Source: Corallococcus coralloides DSM 2259
GTDB lineage: Bacteria > Myxococcota > Myxococcia > Myxococcales > Myxococcaceae
Assembly (NCBI RefSeq): GCF_000255295.1
Contig: NC_017030.1
Coordinates: 2,294,001-2,358,000, forward strand
DNA: 64,000 nucleotides
Direction: 5' to 3'
The notes beneath the pieces were generated by a model that saw only the letters and a program-made list of their open reading frames with translations, was not told the origin of the DNA and ran no database searches. Shown piece by piece: positions 8,916 to 17,824 of the stretch (its first letter is position 1; each line of letters begins with the position of its first letter). The position numbers and the translations under genes were made by a program.

Positions 8916-10107
8916 CTAAACGACCGATCGTGATTCTCGAATGGTCTCAAGCTGCGCGTCGAGCAGGAGCGGCGCGCAGTATGGGGCTGGCCGTCTTCTG
9001 CGAGTTGCGTGCGTCAAGGTAGGCGTCTACCTCGGCCATGAGCGCCTCCATCTTCTTGCAGCGGTGGTTGCGAGTGACGTTGGCATGCACGTCCCACCAA
9101 ACGCGCTCGATGCGGTTGCCCTCGGGGCAGTACGGCGGCAGGAAGTGCAGCACCAGCCTCTCCCCCATTGCCTCCAGCGCCTTCTTCGTCTTCTTGCTGG
9201 AGTGGGTGGCGGCATTGTCGAGGATGAAGTGTAGGCGCCTGGCCCTTGGGTAGGCGGCGTCGACAGCACGCACCAGGTCGATGAAGAGGGCACTCGTCTT
9301 CTTCTCGCCCTGCACCCACGTCATTCGGGCCGTGCTCGCATCCAGGGCTCCGGCCACGTAACGCTTCTGGTTGTTGCCGGGCGTCACCACTTCGCGTCTC
9401 TGCTCTGGCAGCGTCAGTCCGGGCCGAGTTTTCGGGTTTGAGGTGCACGTCCATCTCATCCTCGAAAAGGACGGGCTCGTCTGGCCGCGCATGGGCCGCC
9501 CGGCACTTCAGTTGCCAGAGGCACCGCTGACGTCGACGCGCAGGCCAGGGGCAGCGCACCACGGGACGAGGACGCCTTCTCTTGGCCCCCACCGAGGCCA
9601 AGGCACGTCCCATCGTCGCGGCCGAGACATGCACCTGGCCGCGCCTTTCCACCTCGCGTCCCAGCAACTCTCGCGTCCAGGTGGTGCGCCGCCAGCCGCT
9701 CTGCTGGGGTGTGCCTTCCAGCACCCTGCACAGCGTCTTTCTGAGCGCGCCCGTCTCGAAGGCCTTCTCGCCCTGACTGCTGGTAGTGCTGGACTGCGGA
9801 CACGACCGTGGACGTGGCGCACCAAAGCTCTCGTGCGGCCTGCGCGCGTGACTGGCCACTGGACACCTTCACTACCGCCAGGCACCGCCGCAGGGTGAGC
9901 GGGCAGCCAGTCTTCTCGCCCCAGCGAATCAGCCGCCTGCGGTCACGACTGCGTATCCGCAGCTGTTGCCTTCCCTGAGGCAGGGCTCGCTTCTTCATCC
10001 GGTTCTTGCGCACACAAGGCCGAACGATGCGAGCTCCTGCCCCTTCCTTCCTCCTCCAGCGCCTGCCTACCCTCCGAGCCGATCGGGATTCATGCGCGGT
10101 CGTTTAG
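8916..10107 (-). mobile_element. Decayed IS630-like element with intact ends
   Basis: A perfect 13-bp inverted repeat (CCCTAAACGACCG at 8914-8926, its complement at 10097-10109) bounds the transposase remnant. The TA just inside each end fits the IS630/Tc1 habit of inserting at and duplicating TA. Length is about 1.2 kb. The single transposase gene it should carry is split over three frames, so it is probably immobile unless complemented. Confidence 0.7.
8947..10013 (-). pseudogene. IS630-family transposase, two frameshifts
   Basis: Three minus-strand frames make up one transposase. The N-terminal HTH part (MRKNRMKKRALPQGRQQLR to QHYQQSGREGL) is in the frame ending near 9760. The middle (RKTLCRVLEGTPQQSGWRRT to PVLFEDEMDVHLKP) is in the second frame. 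The C terminus (PGNNQKRYVAG to APARRAA) is in the third. DDE residues are recognisable in FEDEMD, LDNAATHSSKKT and CPEGNRIERVWWD. The frame changes lie near 9750 and 9440. No poly-A slippery motif is present at either, so mutation or sequence error is likelier than programmed shifting. Confidence 0.75.
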
Positions 10108-10109
10108 GG

Positions 10110-10639
10110 GGAAGAGCAGCGTGTCCGAACGCGACCCCGGTTGGCGTCGCGTTCCCGCCCGCTGCGATTCGCCCGCCCGCGTGCAAGGCTTACGGGGCTA
10201 CGTCGCTGGCTGAGGCTTAATCGCCTTCCCATGAGCTGGAGTGTGCGCGAGTGAATGCGCGACTCACGGATGGCTGCGGGCGCCCTGATGGCGACACTCC
10301 TGCACCATCTTCAATCACTGCACCTCGACGTCGGTGTTGGTCTCGCGAGCTGCGCAGGGCCTTTCTGCACCATGTAAGGCCCTCGCTGGCAGTCGTCGTG
10401 CGCGAGTAGCGGTCTGCGCTTCGTCGTGCAGCATGCCTGACGGACGCTGTGGAGTGTCGCCACGGTCATTCCTATTCGCGCGGCTGGCGCCGTAGCGTGG
10501 CACGTCTGTCTATCCCCCGGCAGGCCGGGTCTTATGTGACTTTTTCAGTGCAATGCCCCACCCGGCCCTCCGCCTTGTCGGACTGAACAGGGAACCTCTG
10601 TGCTGAGCGCCCCTGCTGGGGCCTGCTGCGGAGGCGTCG
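10110..10639. other. Intergenic region before the toxin-like cassette
   Basis: About 530 bases between the IS630 end and the barrel gene. I see no convincing ORF, RNA gene or terminator. It should contain the promoter of the downstream three-gene cassette, but no clear sigma-70 or -24/-12 pair stands out. Confidence 0.4.
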
Positions 10640-12085
10640 ATGGGCATGCGTTGGAGTTGGGCCGTCGTCTTGCTGCTGCTGTTGCCCAGGGCCGGAGGGG
10701 CGCAGGAGGCCATCACTCCAGAAGACTTCGACGCCACCGTGCGAAGGCTGGAGGAGGCCATCTCCGACAAGTCTCCCGGCGAGGAGGAAGAGGGAGAGGC
10801 TCAGCCCGAGGAGGAGGCCTCTGCGTCCGCGACGGCCGACTCAACACCGCCGTGGACAAACCTGCTGCGCATGGACGCGGCGACGTTGACGTTGCTGCCT
10901 CGGAGGAGCGAGGGCACTGCGGAAGGCTTCGTGCAGGTGGAGCCCATGGTGGCTTTGGGGCAGGGGGAGTCGGTGCGCCTCATTCTCGGTACGCCGGTGC
11001 GGCTGCGGCTGTGGGGCGGAGGAGAGGGCGCGGGCCTCGTGAGGAAAGAGGACTGGGACACGCTGTCTGACTGGGGGCAGGTGGTGCGCCTCTTCATGGT
11101 GGGAGGGGACACGCCCAACTCGGTGTGGTTGGGGATGATGGAGGGCTACTCTCTCCTGTCCGGACACCTGGTGCGGCGCTACGGCAACCGCGTCAACCCC
11201 GATTACCACCCGGCCGGCGTCATCGCGACGGGGACGCTGGGGCCAGTGTACGCGGAGGCCTTCGCCTCGGACGTGCTGAGCGCGCGCCTGGCGGGGGCGG
11301 AAGTGGCTCTGGACATGCAGCACGTCCTCTTTGGTCGGCCCCCTGTCGCGGGCCGCTACACGCTGGCGCTGTCGGCGGTGCATGACTGGGGGCGGGTGGG
11401 CGGCACCTCGAGGCCCATGACGCTGGCGCACCTGGACGCCACTGCAGTGGTGCTGCGGCGCGGGCGCAAGGGCAATCGGGTGGAGGCGCACCTGCTGGTC
11501 GGGTGGGGTGGACGCCCAGGCGAGGGCGGGGCCTGGGGCGCGGTGGCAGGCGTAGGCGTGGATGCGCTGACGCCGACGGTGGACTTGCGAGCCCGCCTGG
11601 AGGGGCGCCTGCAGCGAGGAGGTTTCCGGCAGGGCGCCTTCGGCCCGGACTACGAGCTGGCGCGCTTCCAGGTGGCGGGCCCGGCGGCCGTGCCGCTGGC
11701 GGAGGCGTCCTTCCCGGAGGGGGCTTCTGCCTACGGGGAGGTGATTCTCAGTTGGGACGCGGTGCGGCTGAGTGGCATGCGCCAGCGGCACCTCTTCCTC
11801 TCCCTGGGCGTGGAGGCCTTCTCCTGGGGCCGGGTGGACATGGACGGGCGGGTGGAGGCGCAACTCTTCCACCGGGACTTGAGCCTGGGCGTCGGCGGGC
11901 TGGCGACGGCCATGGGCCAGCCAGGGGCGCGCTACGTCGTCTCGGGGGAGGCCCGGTGGCGCTTCCTGGGAGGCAACCTCTACGCGCTGGGGCAGGGCGG
12001 CACGCTGCTGTTTCCCACGCCGGAGGGGACACTGCGGCCAGGGGCCTTCGCGGCCGTGGGGCTGGGGGTGGACAATGCGCGCTGA
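10640..12085 (+). CDS. Secreted outer-membrane barrel-like protein, first gene of toxin-like cassette
   Basis: 481 residues with a clear signal peptide (MRWSWAVVLLLLLPRAGGAQ; ATG 10646 is an alternative start). An acidic Glu-rich linker (about residues 45-75) follows. The rest is rich in alternating polar/apolar segments and aromatic girdle positions (LRMDAATLTLLPRR, VRLILGTPVRLRLWGG, YVVSGEARWRFLGGNLYALG), as in outer-membrane beta-barrels. Its stop overlaps the start of the lipoprotein gene by 11 bp, so the two are translationally coupled. By position it could be the accessory (SitB-like) partner of the downstream lipoprotein. That comparison rests on gene order and what is known of myxobacterial sitBAI operons, not on a sequence match I can run. 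Confidence 0.7.
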   Translation: MGMRWSWAVVLLLLLPRAGGAQEAITPEDFDATVRRLEEAISDKSPGEEEEGEAQPEEEASASATADSTPPWTNLLRMDAATLTLLPRRSEGTAEGFVQVEPMVALGQGESVRLILGTPVRLRLWGGGEGAGLVRKEDWDTLSDWGQVVRLFMVGGDTPNSVWLGMMEGYSLLSGHLVRRYGNRVNPDYHPAGVIATGTLGPVYAEAFASDVLSARLAGAEVALDMQHVLFGRPPVAGRYTLALSAVHDWGRVGGTSRPMTLAHLDATAVVLRRGRKGNRVEAHLLVGWGGRPGEGGAWGAVAGVGVDALTPTVDLRARLEGRLQRGGFRQGAFGPDYELARFQVAGPAAVPLAEASFPEGASAYGEVILSWDAVRLSGMRQRHLFLSLGVEAFSWGRVDMDGRVEAQLFHRDLSLGVGGLATAMGQPGARYVVSGEARWRFLGGNLYALGQGGTLLFPTPEGTLRPGAFAAVGLGVDNAR

Positions 12086-14273
12086 GCGACTGCTGCGCGG
12101 CGCAGTGGGCTTGGTGCTGGCCCTGGCGCTCCTCACGTCGGGGTGTGCCTCGCTGCCCTCGCGGGCGGGCCCTGGAGGCGCCCTTGCTGCCGTCTCGGGC
12201 GCGACACCCATGGTGGTTTTGGGGCACGGTGCCGTCGCGAGTCTCCCCGAAGACGACGCGCTCGAGGACATCGACGACGAGGAGGCCGGGGCCGGACCGC
12301 TTCTGCACCGCCGCCGGGCCACGCCGTCTCCCCCGAATCCCGGCGGAGGAGAGGCGGCACCCCTGGGGGGGGTGGGCGCCCTGCCAGGCGTGTGCGGGGA
12401 AATCCCCGCGGGCTGGCCGCACCTGGACTCGGAAGACGAGGTGCTGGCGCCCTTCCTGGCGTGCACCACGCCTGCGGCCTTCCTGGCCTTACAGCGCCAG
12501 GCGGACATGCCCCGGCTGGTGGAGGCCCTCTCGGACTGGAACGCCGTCCGTTTGGGCGCCCTGGGCCCCCTGGAGACCGAAGCCGCCCGCGTCCTCCTCA
12601 AGAAGCGCGCCGCCTTCCTCGCCACCGCCGTCGAGAAGCACGGCCTGGCCAAGGCGGAAGTCCTCGCCCTCTTCGTCCTGCACACCACCCACGACGACGA
12701 GGTGCGGCAGCTCTTGCGCCTGCTGGCCGAGGACAAACTGCTGAAGCGTGCTCTGGGGGCCATGGAGGTGGTGCGCGAGGCGCTGAAGCAGCGAGGCGTG
12801 TCCCTCGCTGACTTCCCGGAGCGGAGCTTCCGCGGCGGCGACATCGCGCGCGGGCTGGGACGGGCCGCGGATGACGTCGCGGCCTCCATTCCCCTCGTCG
12901 GAGGAAGCCGGAGCGTGGATGCGTCCGCGCTGCCCGCGCAGCTCCCACCGCCCTACCAGGAAGCGTACCGGGAGGTGGAGAACGCCCAATTCCTGGGGGC
13001 CTTCGCGCCAGGCAACGTGGCCCTGGCGTCCTTTGACTCCCTCACCTTCGGCGTACCGCTGGGCTTCTACCACCTGGCGGCAGGGACGGCGCAGGGCGGG
13101 GCTTCCCTCGCCAAGGGGGAGTACGAGGAGGCCACGCGGCAGTTGGCGCCCGCAGCCCTCATGGTGGGCTTGTACGCGGGAGGGAAGGGAGCGCGCGCGC
13201 TTCGTGAAGCTGGCGTCTCCCGGCTGGAGCGCGCTCGCCTCCAGGCGGTGTTGTCCCGCGTGGAGTCGCTGAAGGCGGTGCTGGAGAGGTTGGAGGCGCG
13301 AGTCGGGGAAAGCGTCGTGGGGGAGTTGGCCCGCTACCTCCAGCAGGACCGGGACGCAGCCATTCTGGTGGGGGAGTGGGGCGAGGCGGGTGCGCTGGCG
13401 TTGTGCGAGGCGCGAGGCAACGTCGCTCAGGCACAAGCCACATTGGCGGTGCGATACCGCGAGCCTCCGAGTGCTGCGCCCACAGGCGGGGGCTCCGGGA
13501 GAAGGGGCGGTACTCGGCCCTCCGTGCCTCCCGAGGCGGCAGGGCTCCCGGCCGAGGTGGCGGAGGCGAAGTTCAAGCAGTTGGAGGCGGAGTTTCCGGG
13601 GGAGCGGCTGTCGATGGACGTGGCGGAGCTGACGAGGCACCGCCAGGCCCTGCAGAAGGCGGCTCCTGCCGAAGTCACTGCGGAGCCCCTCTGGGTCGAC
13701 TACGTGGCGTACCTGGAGACGAGGGCCGCGGAAATCAAGCAGGGGATTGCGGAGAAAGGGCCCCTGAAGTGGACGGGCTACCGGCTCGTGCGCGACAGGT
13801 ACGCCCGGGGCCTGGAATTCGAGAGGAAGATGGTCGCCCTCCTGGAGGAGGATGCAGCCTTGCCGCGGGTGCAGCGGCGGTGGCTCAAGGACTTCGACCT
13901 CCCCCGCATCGAGACGCACGTGGGGGTGGCGAAGGCGGACCTTCGCTTCGCGGATGTGCTCGTCATCGAAGAGGGGCCCGCCGCTGGCGCGACGCCACGC
14001 GTGGAGACGTTAAGCCTCAAGAGTCGAGATCTTTCGCAGTTCGGAGCTGAGGCTCTCACGGCTCAAATGATCGAGGACGCGAGCACTGCCTTGAGGTACT
14101 ACGGGGAGACCCTGAACATCCGCCGCCCCGGAATCGAACAGACGGCACAGATCCAGAGAGTCCGCCTTATATATGAGGGCGGAAAGCTCAAGCCTGCGGA
14201 TCCGAAAGCATCGCGAGCGGCCGTGCGAGATGCTCAGAATGAAGTAGAGGGAGTGGAGGTGTCGTTCCAATGA
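12075..14273 (+). CDS. Putative polymorphic lipoprotein toxin (SitA-like), C-terminal nuclease-like domain
   Basis: 732 residues with a textbook lipobox (LTSGC, Cys24) after MRAERLLRG. A long helical scaffold follows, with a hydrophobic stretch at about 310-385 (ASFDSLTFGVPLGFYHLAAG, APAALMVGLYAGGKGARALR) and then a Gly/Arg-rich hinge near 470-490. The C-terminal ~170 residues form a separate domain with GLEFERKMVALLEEDA, KADLRFADVLVIEEG and ETLSLKSRDLSQF. The E...D...xxK spacing is compatible with a PD-(D/E)XK nuclease, but this is inference. Third-position GC drops sharply over the last ~260 bp. Layout (barrel, lipoprotein, overlapping small-domain gene) matches toxins passed by outer-membrane exchange in myxobacteria. 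An ordinary structural lipoprotein is the alternative. Confidence 0.6.
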   Translation: MRAERLLRGAVGLVLALALLTSGCASLPSRAGPGGALAAVSGATPMVVLGHGAVASLPEDDALEDIDDEEAGAGPLLHRRRATPSPPNPGGGEAAPLGGVGALPGVCGEIPAGWPHLDSEDEVLAPFLACTTPAAFLALQRQADMPRLVEALSDWNAVRLGALGPLETEAARVLLKKRAAFLATAVEKHGLAKAEVLALFVLHTTHDDEVRQLLRLLAEDKLLKRALGAMEVVREALKQRGVSLADFPERSFRGGDIARGLGRAADDVAASIPLVGGSRSVDASALPAQLPPPYQEAYREVENAQFLGAFAPGNVALASFDSLTFGVPLGFYHLAAGTAQGGASLAKGEYEEATRQLAPAALMVGLYAGGKGARALREAGVSRLERARLQAVLSRVESLKAVLERLEARVGESVVGELARYLQQDRDAAILVGEWGEAGALALCEARGNVAQAQATLAVRYREPPSAAPTGGGSGRRGGTRPSVPPEAAGLPAEVAEAKFKQLEAEFPGERLSMDVAELTRHRQALQKAAPAEVTAEPLWVDYVAYLETRAAEIKQGIAEKGPLKWTGYRLVRDRYARGLEFERKMVALLEEDAALPRVQRRWLKDFDLPRIETHVGVAKADLRFADVLVIEEGPAAGATPRVETLSLKSRDLSQFGAEALTAQMIEDASTALRYYGETLNIRRPGIEQTAQIQRVRLIYEGGKLKPADPKASRAAVRDAQNEVEGVEVSFQ

Positions 14274-15604
14274 ATGGAGCTGAGAAACACGGACCTAACA
14301 CCGACGACCGTCTTCGTCTCTCCTTTGAGGCTACCTTCGATCAGGCCGTAGACCTGAATCAGGCATTGGAGCCTTTTTTCAAAGTGCTTGAGTCTCACGC
14401 GGGCGCGTGGATGCCGGAGGTTGTTGAAGGCAAACGGCAGTACACATACTCCCGCGTTTCCGTCCTGAAGGCGCTGGACGAGAAGCGCGGAAAGAAAAGC
14501 ATGTCCGCTGGCCTCTCTCGTGCGACGTGGCCCTTGTTGGACATGTCCCTTAGGCTCTGGCTGCCGCCATCAGTCCCCAGGTTGTATGTCTGGATCTCTG
14601 TTCAGCCACTTTCGCTTTTCAGGGAAACAGAGCGCTGCTGCGAGTTTGTAGACATGGTTCGCGCATGGGCCTCTCACTACCCAGTTACTGGCGCCACAGC
14701 TAATAGTCTAGCTGAGGATCAGCTGGCGGAAGCATCCAGCCTTGACTGTGCTGTGGATTCTTCGGAGGAGAATGGGGGCGACAGGATTCAAGAAGTGTCC
14801 TGGCTGAACGTCTTCGGTCCCAAGCTCGTAGAACGCGTTGGTCGTGAGCGGATGCTCTCGACGCCTGCGCACCTCGTGGAGGAGCTTCCCAACGGCTCCG
14901 TCCTCCTGGTGCTGCGGCCCACCGCTGCGGACTTCGCGAGCGACGAAGCACGTGTGGCCCAGGCCCGTGCGCATGTCCACCTGCGGCCAGACCTCGACTT
15001 CGACACGGTGCTGCGCACGCTGAGGGCGCGCAGTGCCGCACTCTTACCCGTCGAGCCGCGCTTCCACCCTGACGTGGCGCCGGTTCTCTCGCGACTGCCG
15101 GACGAGTTCGCTATCAGCGAGCGGCAACGGAAGATTGCCGAGCTCAACGCCTTCCGGCCTCCTGTTCCGGAAGAGTGGCTGCCGGTCGCCCTTCCATCGG
15201 ACGTGGCGAATCCGGAGCGCGTCCTCGAATCCTACGGAGACCTGTCTGAAGGTCTCGTGGCAGCGCTGCATACGAAGGTGCCGTCCATCATGGACGAGAC
15301 GGCCGAGTCTCTCACGGACCTGGACTTCTACTTCTGGCGGGAGAACTTTCCGGAGCGGTACACGCGTGAACTCATCGACAGTCACACTGCACCGGCGCTC
15401 GGCGCCTACCTGGGGGACGTGCTGGTGCGGCGGTTGGGCGGGACGTGGGTACTGCGGGCGAAAATGGAGGAGTCCCAGGTGCGCGTGGGCAAGCTCGTCT
15501 GGTTGCCCTTCCTCCGGGCCCGCCGGTACATGCAGTCCCGCCAGTCGCTGTTGGAGTATTCGCTCACGCAGTTCTTCCACGAGGTGGAACGGTACCGGCC
15601 CTGA
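14270..15604 (+). CDS. Putative cognate immunity protein
   Basis: 444 residues starting at ATG 14270, which overlaps the toxin stop by 4 bp (ATGA), so the two products are coupled. There is no signal peptide, so it is cytosolic. The first ~180 residues (LRLSFEATFDQAVDLNQALE, PRLYVWISVQPLSLFRETE) are encoded by lower-GC DNA like the toxin tip. The rest is GC-rich and host-like (DLDFYFWRENFPERYTRELI, MEESQVRVGKLVWLPFLRAR). The style recalls the Imm52/DUF3396-type immunity proteins common in Myxococcus, but I cannot confirm a family. A decayed copy of its last ~60 codons lies at about 19030-19240. Function is inferred from position. Confidence 0.55.
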   Translation: MNGAEKHGPNTDDRLRLSFEATFDQAVDLNQALEPFFKVLESHAGAWMPEVVEGKRQYTYSRVSVLKALDEKRGKKSMSAGLSRATWPLLDMSLRLWLPPSVPRLYVWISVQPLSLFRETERCCEFVDMVRAWASHYPVTGATANSLAEDQLAEASSLDCAVDSSEENGGDRIQEVSWLNVFGPKLVERVGRERMLSTPAHLVEELPNGSVLLVLRPTAADFASDEARVAQARAHVHLRPDLDFDTVLRTLRARSAALLPVEPRFHPDVAPVLSRLPDEFAISERQRKIAELNAFRPPVPEEWLPVALPSDVANPERVLESYGDLSEGLVAALHTKVPSIMDETAESLTDLDFYFWRENFPERYTRELIDSHTAPALGAYLGDVLVRRLGGTWVLRAKMEESQVRVGKLVWLPFLRARRYMQSRQSLLEYSLTQFFHEVERYRP

Positions 15605-15671
15605 TTAAGGCGAAGGCGGGCATGCTTGTAGCCCGTGGAGTGGGTGCTGTCTGCTCGACACAGTTGGGGCA

Positions 15672-15703
15672 ACCAAGCGGGGGGCACCTTGCCCCCCGTT
15701 GGT
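15672..15703. terminator. Hairpin between convergent genes
   Basis: A 14-bp stem with a single bulged G (accaa-cggggggca with tgccccccgttggt) and a 3-base loop lies between the convergent immunity and HNH genes. No T run follows on either strand, so it may act as a bidirectional pause or attenuator rather than a canonical terminator. Confidence 0.5.
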
Positions 15704-15804
15704 GTCTGTCAATCGGCGCATCCCCTCCCTCGATGAACTCCACGAGGAAGCTGGCGCACGGAAGAGGCGAGCCAATCGCCAGCGACTCCGAAGCCAATGG
15801 CGAT

Positions 15805-17658
15805 TCACCGTGCCAAAGACCCGGGCGAGGCCTGACTGTCCCGACTAGACCTCTCCCGGTCAAAGGGCTGCAGTTGTTCGCCTTTTACCCATCTCTCAAA
15901 GATATGGATTGCCGACTTGCAGTGGAGTTGCAGGGTCGCGGTTTCGTCGCGATGAGTGCCTACGTCTTCATTTTTGGGTGCGTCGGCTGTATTTTCTAAC
16001 TTCGGTTTGACTAAAATGGTGCGCACCATGCCTGGTCGGAACGTGTGTCCGAATACCTCGTACGCTGGTTCTGAGAAGTTCTCTAAATCCAATCCTGCGT
16101 TGAGGGTTTCGAGGAAGCCGTCCAGGTCTTCGCGCGGAATGAAAACTTGGATGGGGTCCTTTAGCGGTATTTCCACCGCACCATGCTGAATGGCCACCGC
16201 CAGGACTTCTGCGTCTTCTGGGATTAAGGCATTTTCGTCCTGCGGAACTCTAAGGTCGACGCCGAACTCGCGATTGATTGCAGAAAGCCAATCGAGAATT
16301 TTTGCAACCGGAGGCTCCTCGGCAGTCATGTCCGTGGGAGGGGTCTCAATCCGCATCAAGAGTCCTCCAGTCTCGATGCTGTGCACCTTGAGGATGCCGC
16401 CAGAGCGCTGCAGCGCTAGAACAAAATCAAGCGTCCTGCGCGCGTCATGAGCAGGGGCGGAGTGAAGCCTGTACTCTGCATGTACGTTGGCTCGGCCGGA
16501 GGCCTTGCTATGAACGGTCAAGGATCCCGCGAACGCGCCCCCCTTGAGCAGAACGCGGCTGACTTTTCGAGCCTGCCATTGCGCGGTCATTGGGACGCCC
16601 GATATGGTCTGTGTGCCGCCGTCTGGTGTGATTAGTTCCAGGCGAACATCTGCCTTTCGGTGCTCTTTTCTGACGGGTAGAATGGCTGGGGTTGGTTGGT
16701 TGGGGCTATTGGTGATTCGTTGTGCAAAAGTGAGAGAGTAGGTTGTTCGCTTGGGCTTGTAGACGGCATCGGAGGTCGCTACCGCTGTCATGCTTCCAGT
16801 GGGGTGCGTGTCTTTAGGTAGCCCTTCAAACGGAGGAAGCAATGAGGGGAGGTGTCTTCCGTCTGGCGCCTCGGGGGCGCACCATACAAGGGATGTGTTG
16901 ACGCAGGAGAATCGAGCGATGAGTGGCGCGGTTGATAATTGACTGGATGGTTTCTTTTGCCAGCATTCAAGAATTGTTGCTGAGTATCCGCTTGGGATGA
17001 AGAATTCGAAGTATTCTGTGGGTGAGAGGCTGGTTTTTCCGAGAATGAAATCTCGAATGAGCGAATGCTTCTGCCGCTCCGCGGCTTCCAGTGACAGCCA
17101 GATGGATCGCAGGATTGATTTAATTGCGTCGACAGGGCGATAGGGCGGGGCGAGCATGCTGAGGGTTGCTGTTTTGCTCGCTTCGGACACCTTGAATTCC
17201 ACGGTGGTGTCGCTGCCGCTCAGTACGACTGGCAATGGTCCGTCAAACTGGCCGCCGCCGACGTGTGACTCTCCTCCCGGATGTTTCAATTTTGCGGTGC
17301 CCCTCCGCCCCCTGACGCGGCCAACGGCGCGCTGTGGAAGGAACATTTTTGACAGATGGTCGTCGTGTGTCTCGCCGTATCCTTCATTGCACCTGTCGCA
17401 TTCTTCATTCGAGAAGAGATGTCGATTCCCAAAGGCTGCGGGAATGAGGTGCGCCTCTTTCCTGAACGTGGCCTCACCTTTTCCCTTGTCGCAAAGTGCG
17501 CACTTCTTGTCGTCGCGCGAGCCTCGGAATTCGCGAGGTGGGTTGTCGCCTCTTAGGTTGCAGGCGTGGAAAACGAGCAGGTCGTAGTGGTCGGCGAAGG
17601 TTGCATGGCCGCTCTTCCATCTTGGGTCTAAGGGCTGTAAAAATTCGCTATCTTCCAT
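15805..17658 (-). CDS. HNH_5-type endonuclease domain protein
   Basis: 617 residues. Near the N terminus is a full HNH_5 signature: CALC (Cys53, Cys56), KEAHLIPAAFGN (His70) and ECDRCN (Cys87, Cys90, Asn91), i.e. a zinc-stabilised beta-beta-alpha-metal nuclease. The remaining 500 residues are unfamiliar, with no signal peptide. Codon use is clearly less GC-rich than the core genes, suggesting transfer. It stands alone on its strand, between a toxin/immunity cassette and a STAND protein, so a defence or mobile-element role is a fair guess. A bare HNH protein could also be a homing or repair enzyme. Confidence 0.7.
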   Translation of the reverse strand: MEDSEFLQPLDPRWKSGHATFADHYDLLVFHACNLRGDNPPREFRGSRDDKKCALCDKGKGEATFRKEAHLIPAAFGNRHLFSNEECDRCNEGYGETHDDHLSKMFLPQRAVGRVRGRRGTAKLKHPGGESHVGGGQFDGPLPVVLSGSDTTVEFKVSEASKTATLSMLAPPYRPVDAIKSILRSIWLSLEAAERQKHSLIRDFILGKTSLSPTEYFEFFIPSGYSATILECWQKKPSSQLSTAPLIARFSCVNTSLVWCAPEAPDGRHLPSLLPPFEGLPKDTHPTGSMTAVATSDAVYKPKRTTYSLTFAQRITNSPNQPTPAILPVRKEHRKADVRLELITPDGGTQTISGVPMTAQWQARKVSRVLLKGGAFAGSLTVHSKASGRANVHAEYRLHSAPAHDARRTLDFVLALQRSGGILKVHSIETGGLLMRIETPPTDMTAEEPPVAKILDWLSAINREFGVDLRVPQDENALIPEDAEVLAVAIQHGAVEIPLKDPIQVFIPREDLDGFLETLNAGLDLENFSEPAYEVFGHTFRPGMVRTILVKPKLENTADAPKNEDVGTHRDETATLQLHCKSAIHIFERWVKGEQLQPFDRERSSRDSQASPGSLAR

Positions 17659-17824
17659 GAGTCGCTCTTTCGAATGTTTTTGCTGGCTGATGCGCAGTTT
17701 CTCGTGAAGGTCTTGAAATTCAGTCTGTGGCTCGGCCTTGGACGGGGCTACCCGAGCCCGCGTGTGAATGAGTAGACGTAGGGGATGCCTGAATCAGCGA
17801 ACTGCCCTCGACGCGGAGGCTCGT

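Noticed and set aside
9430..9770. Programmed frameshifting in the IS630-like transposase
   Set aside because: Neither frame change coincides with a slippery heptamer, and two shifts would be needed; decay or error is simpler.
15672..15703. Considered as part of a CRISPR or repeat array
   Set aside because: Only a single hairpin is present; I saw no regularly spaced direct repeats or cas genes anywhere in the window.
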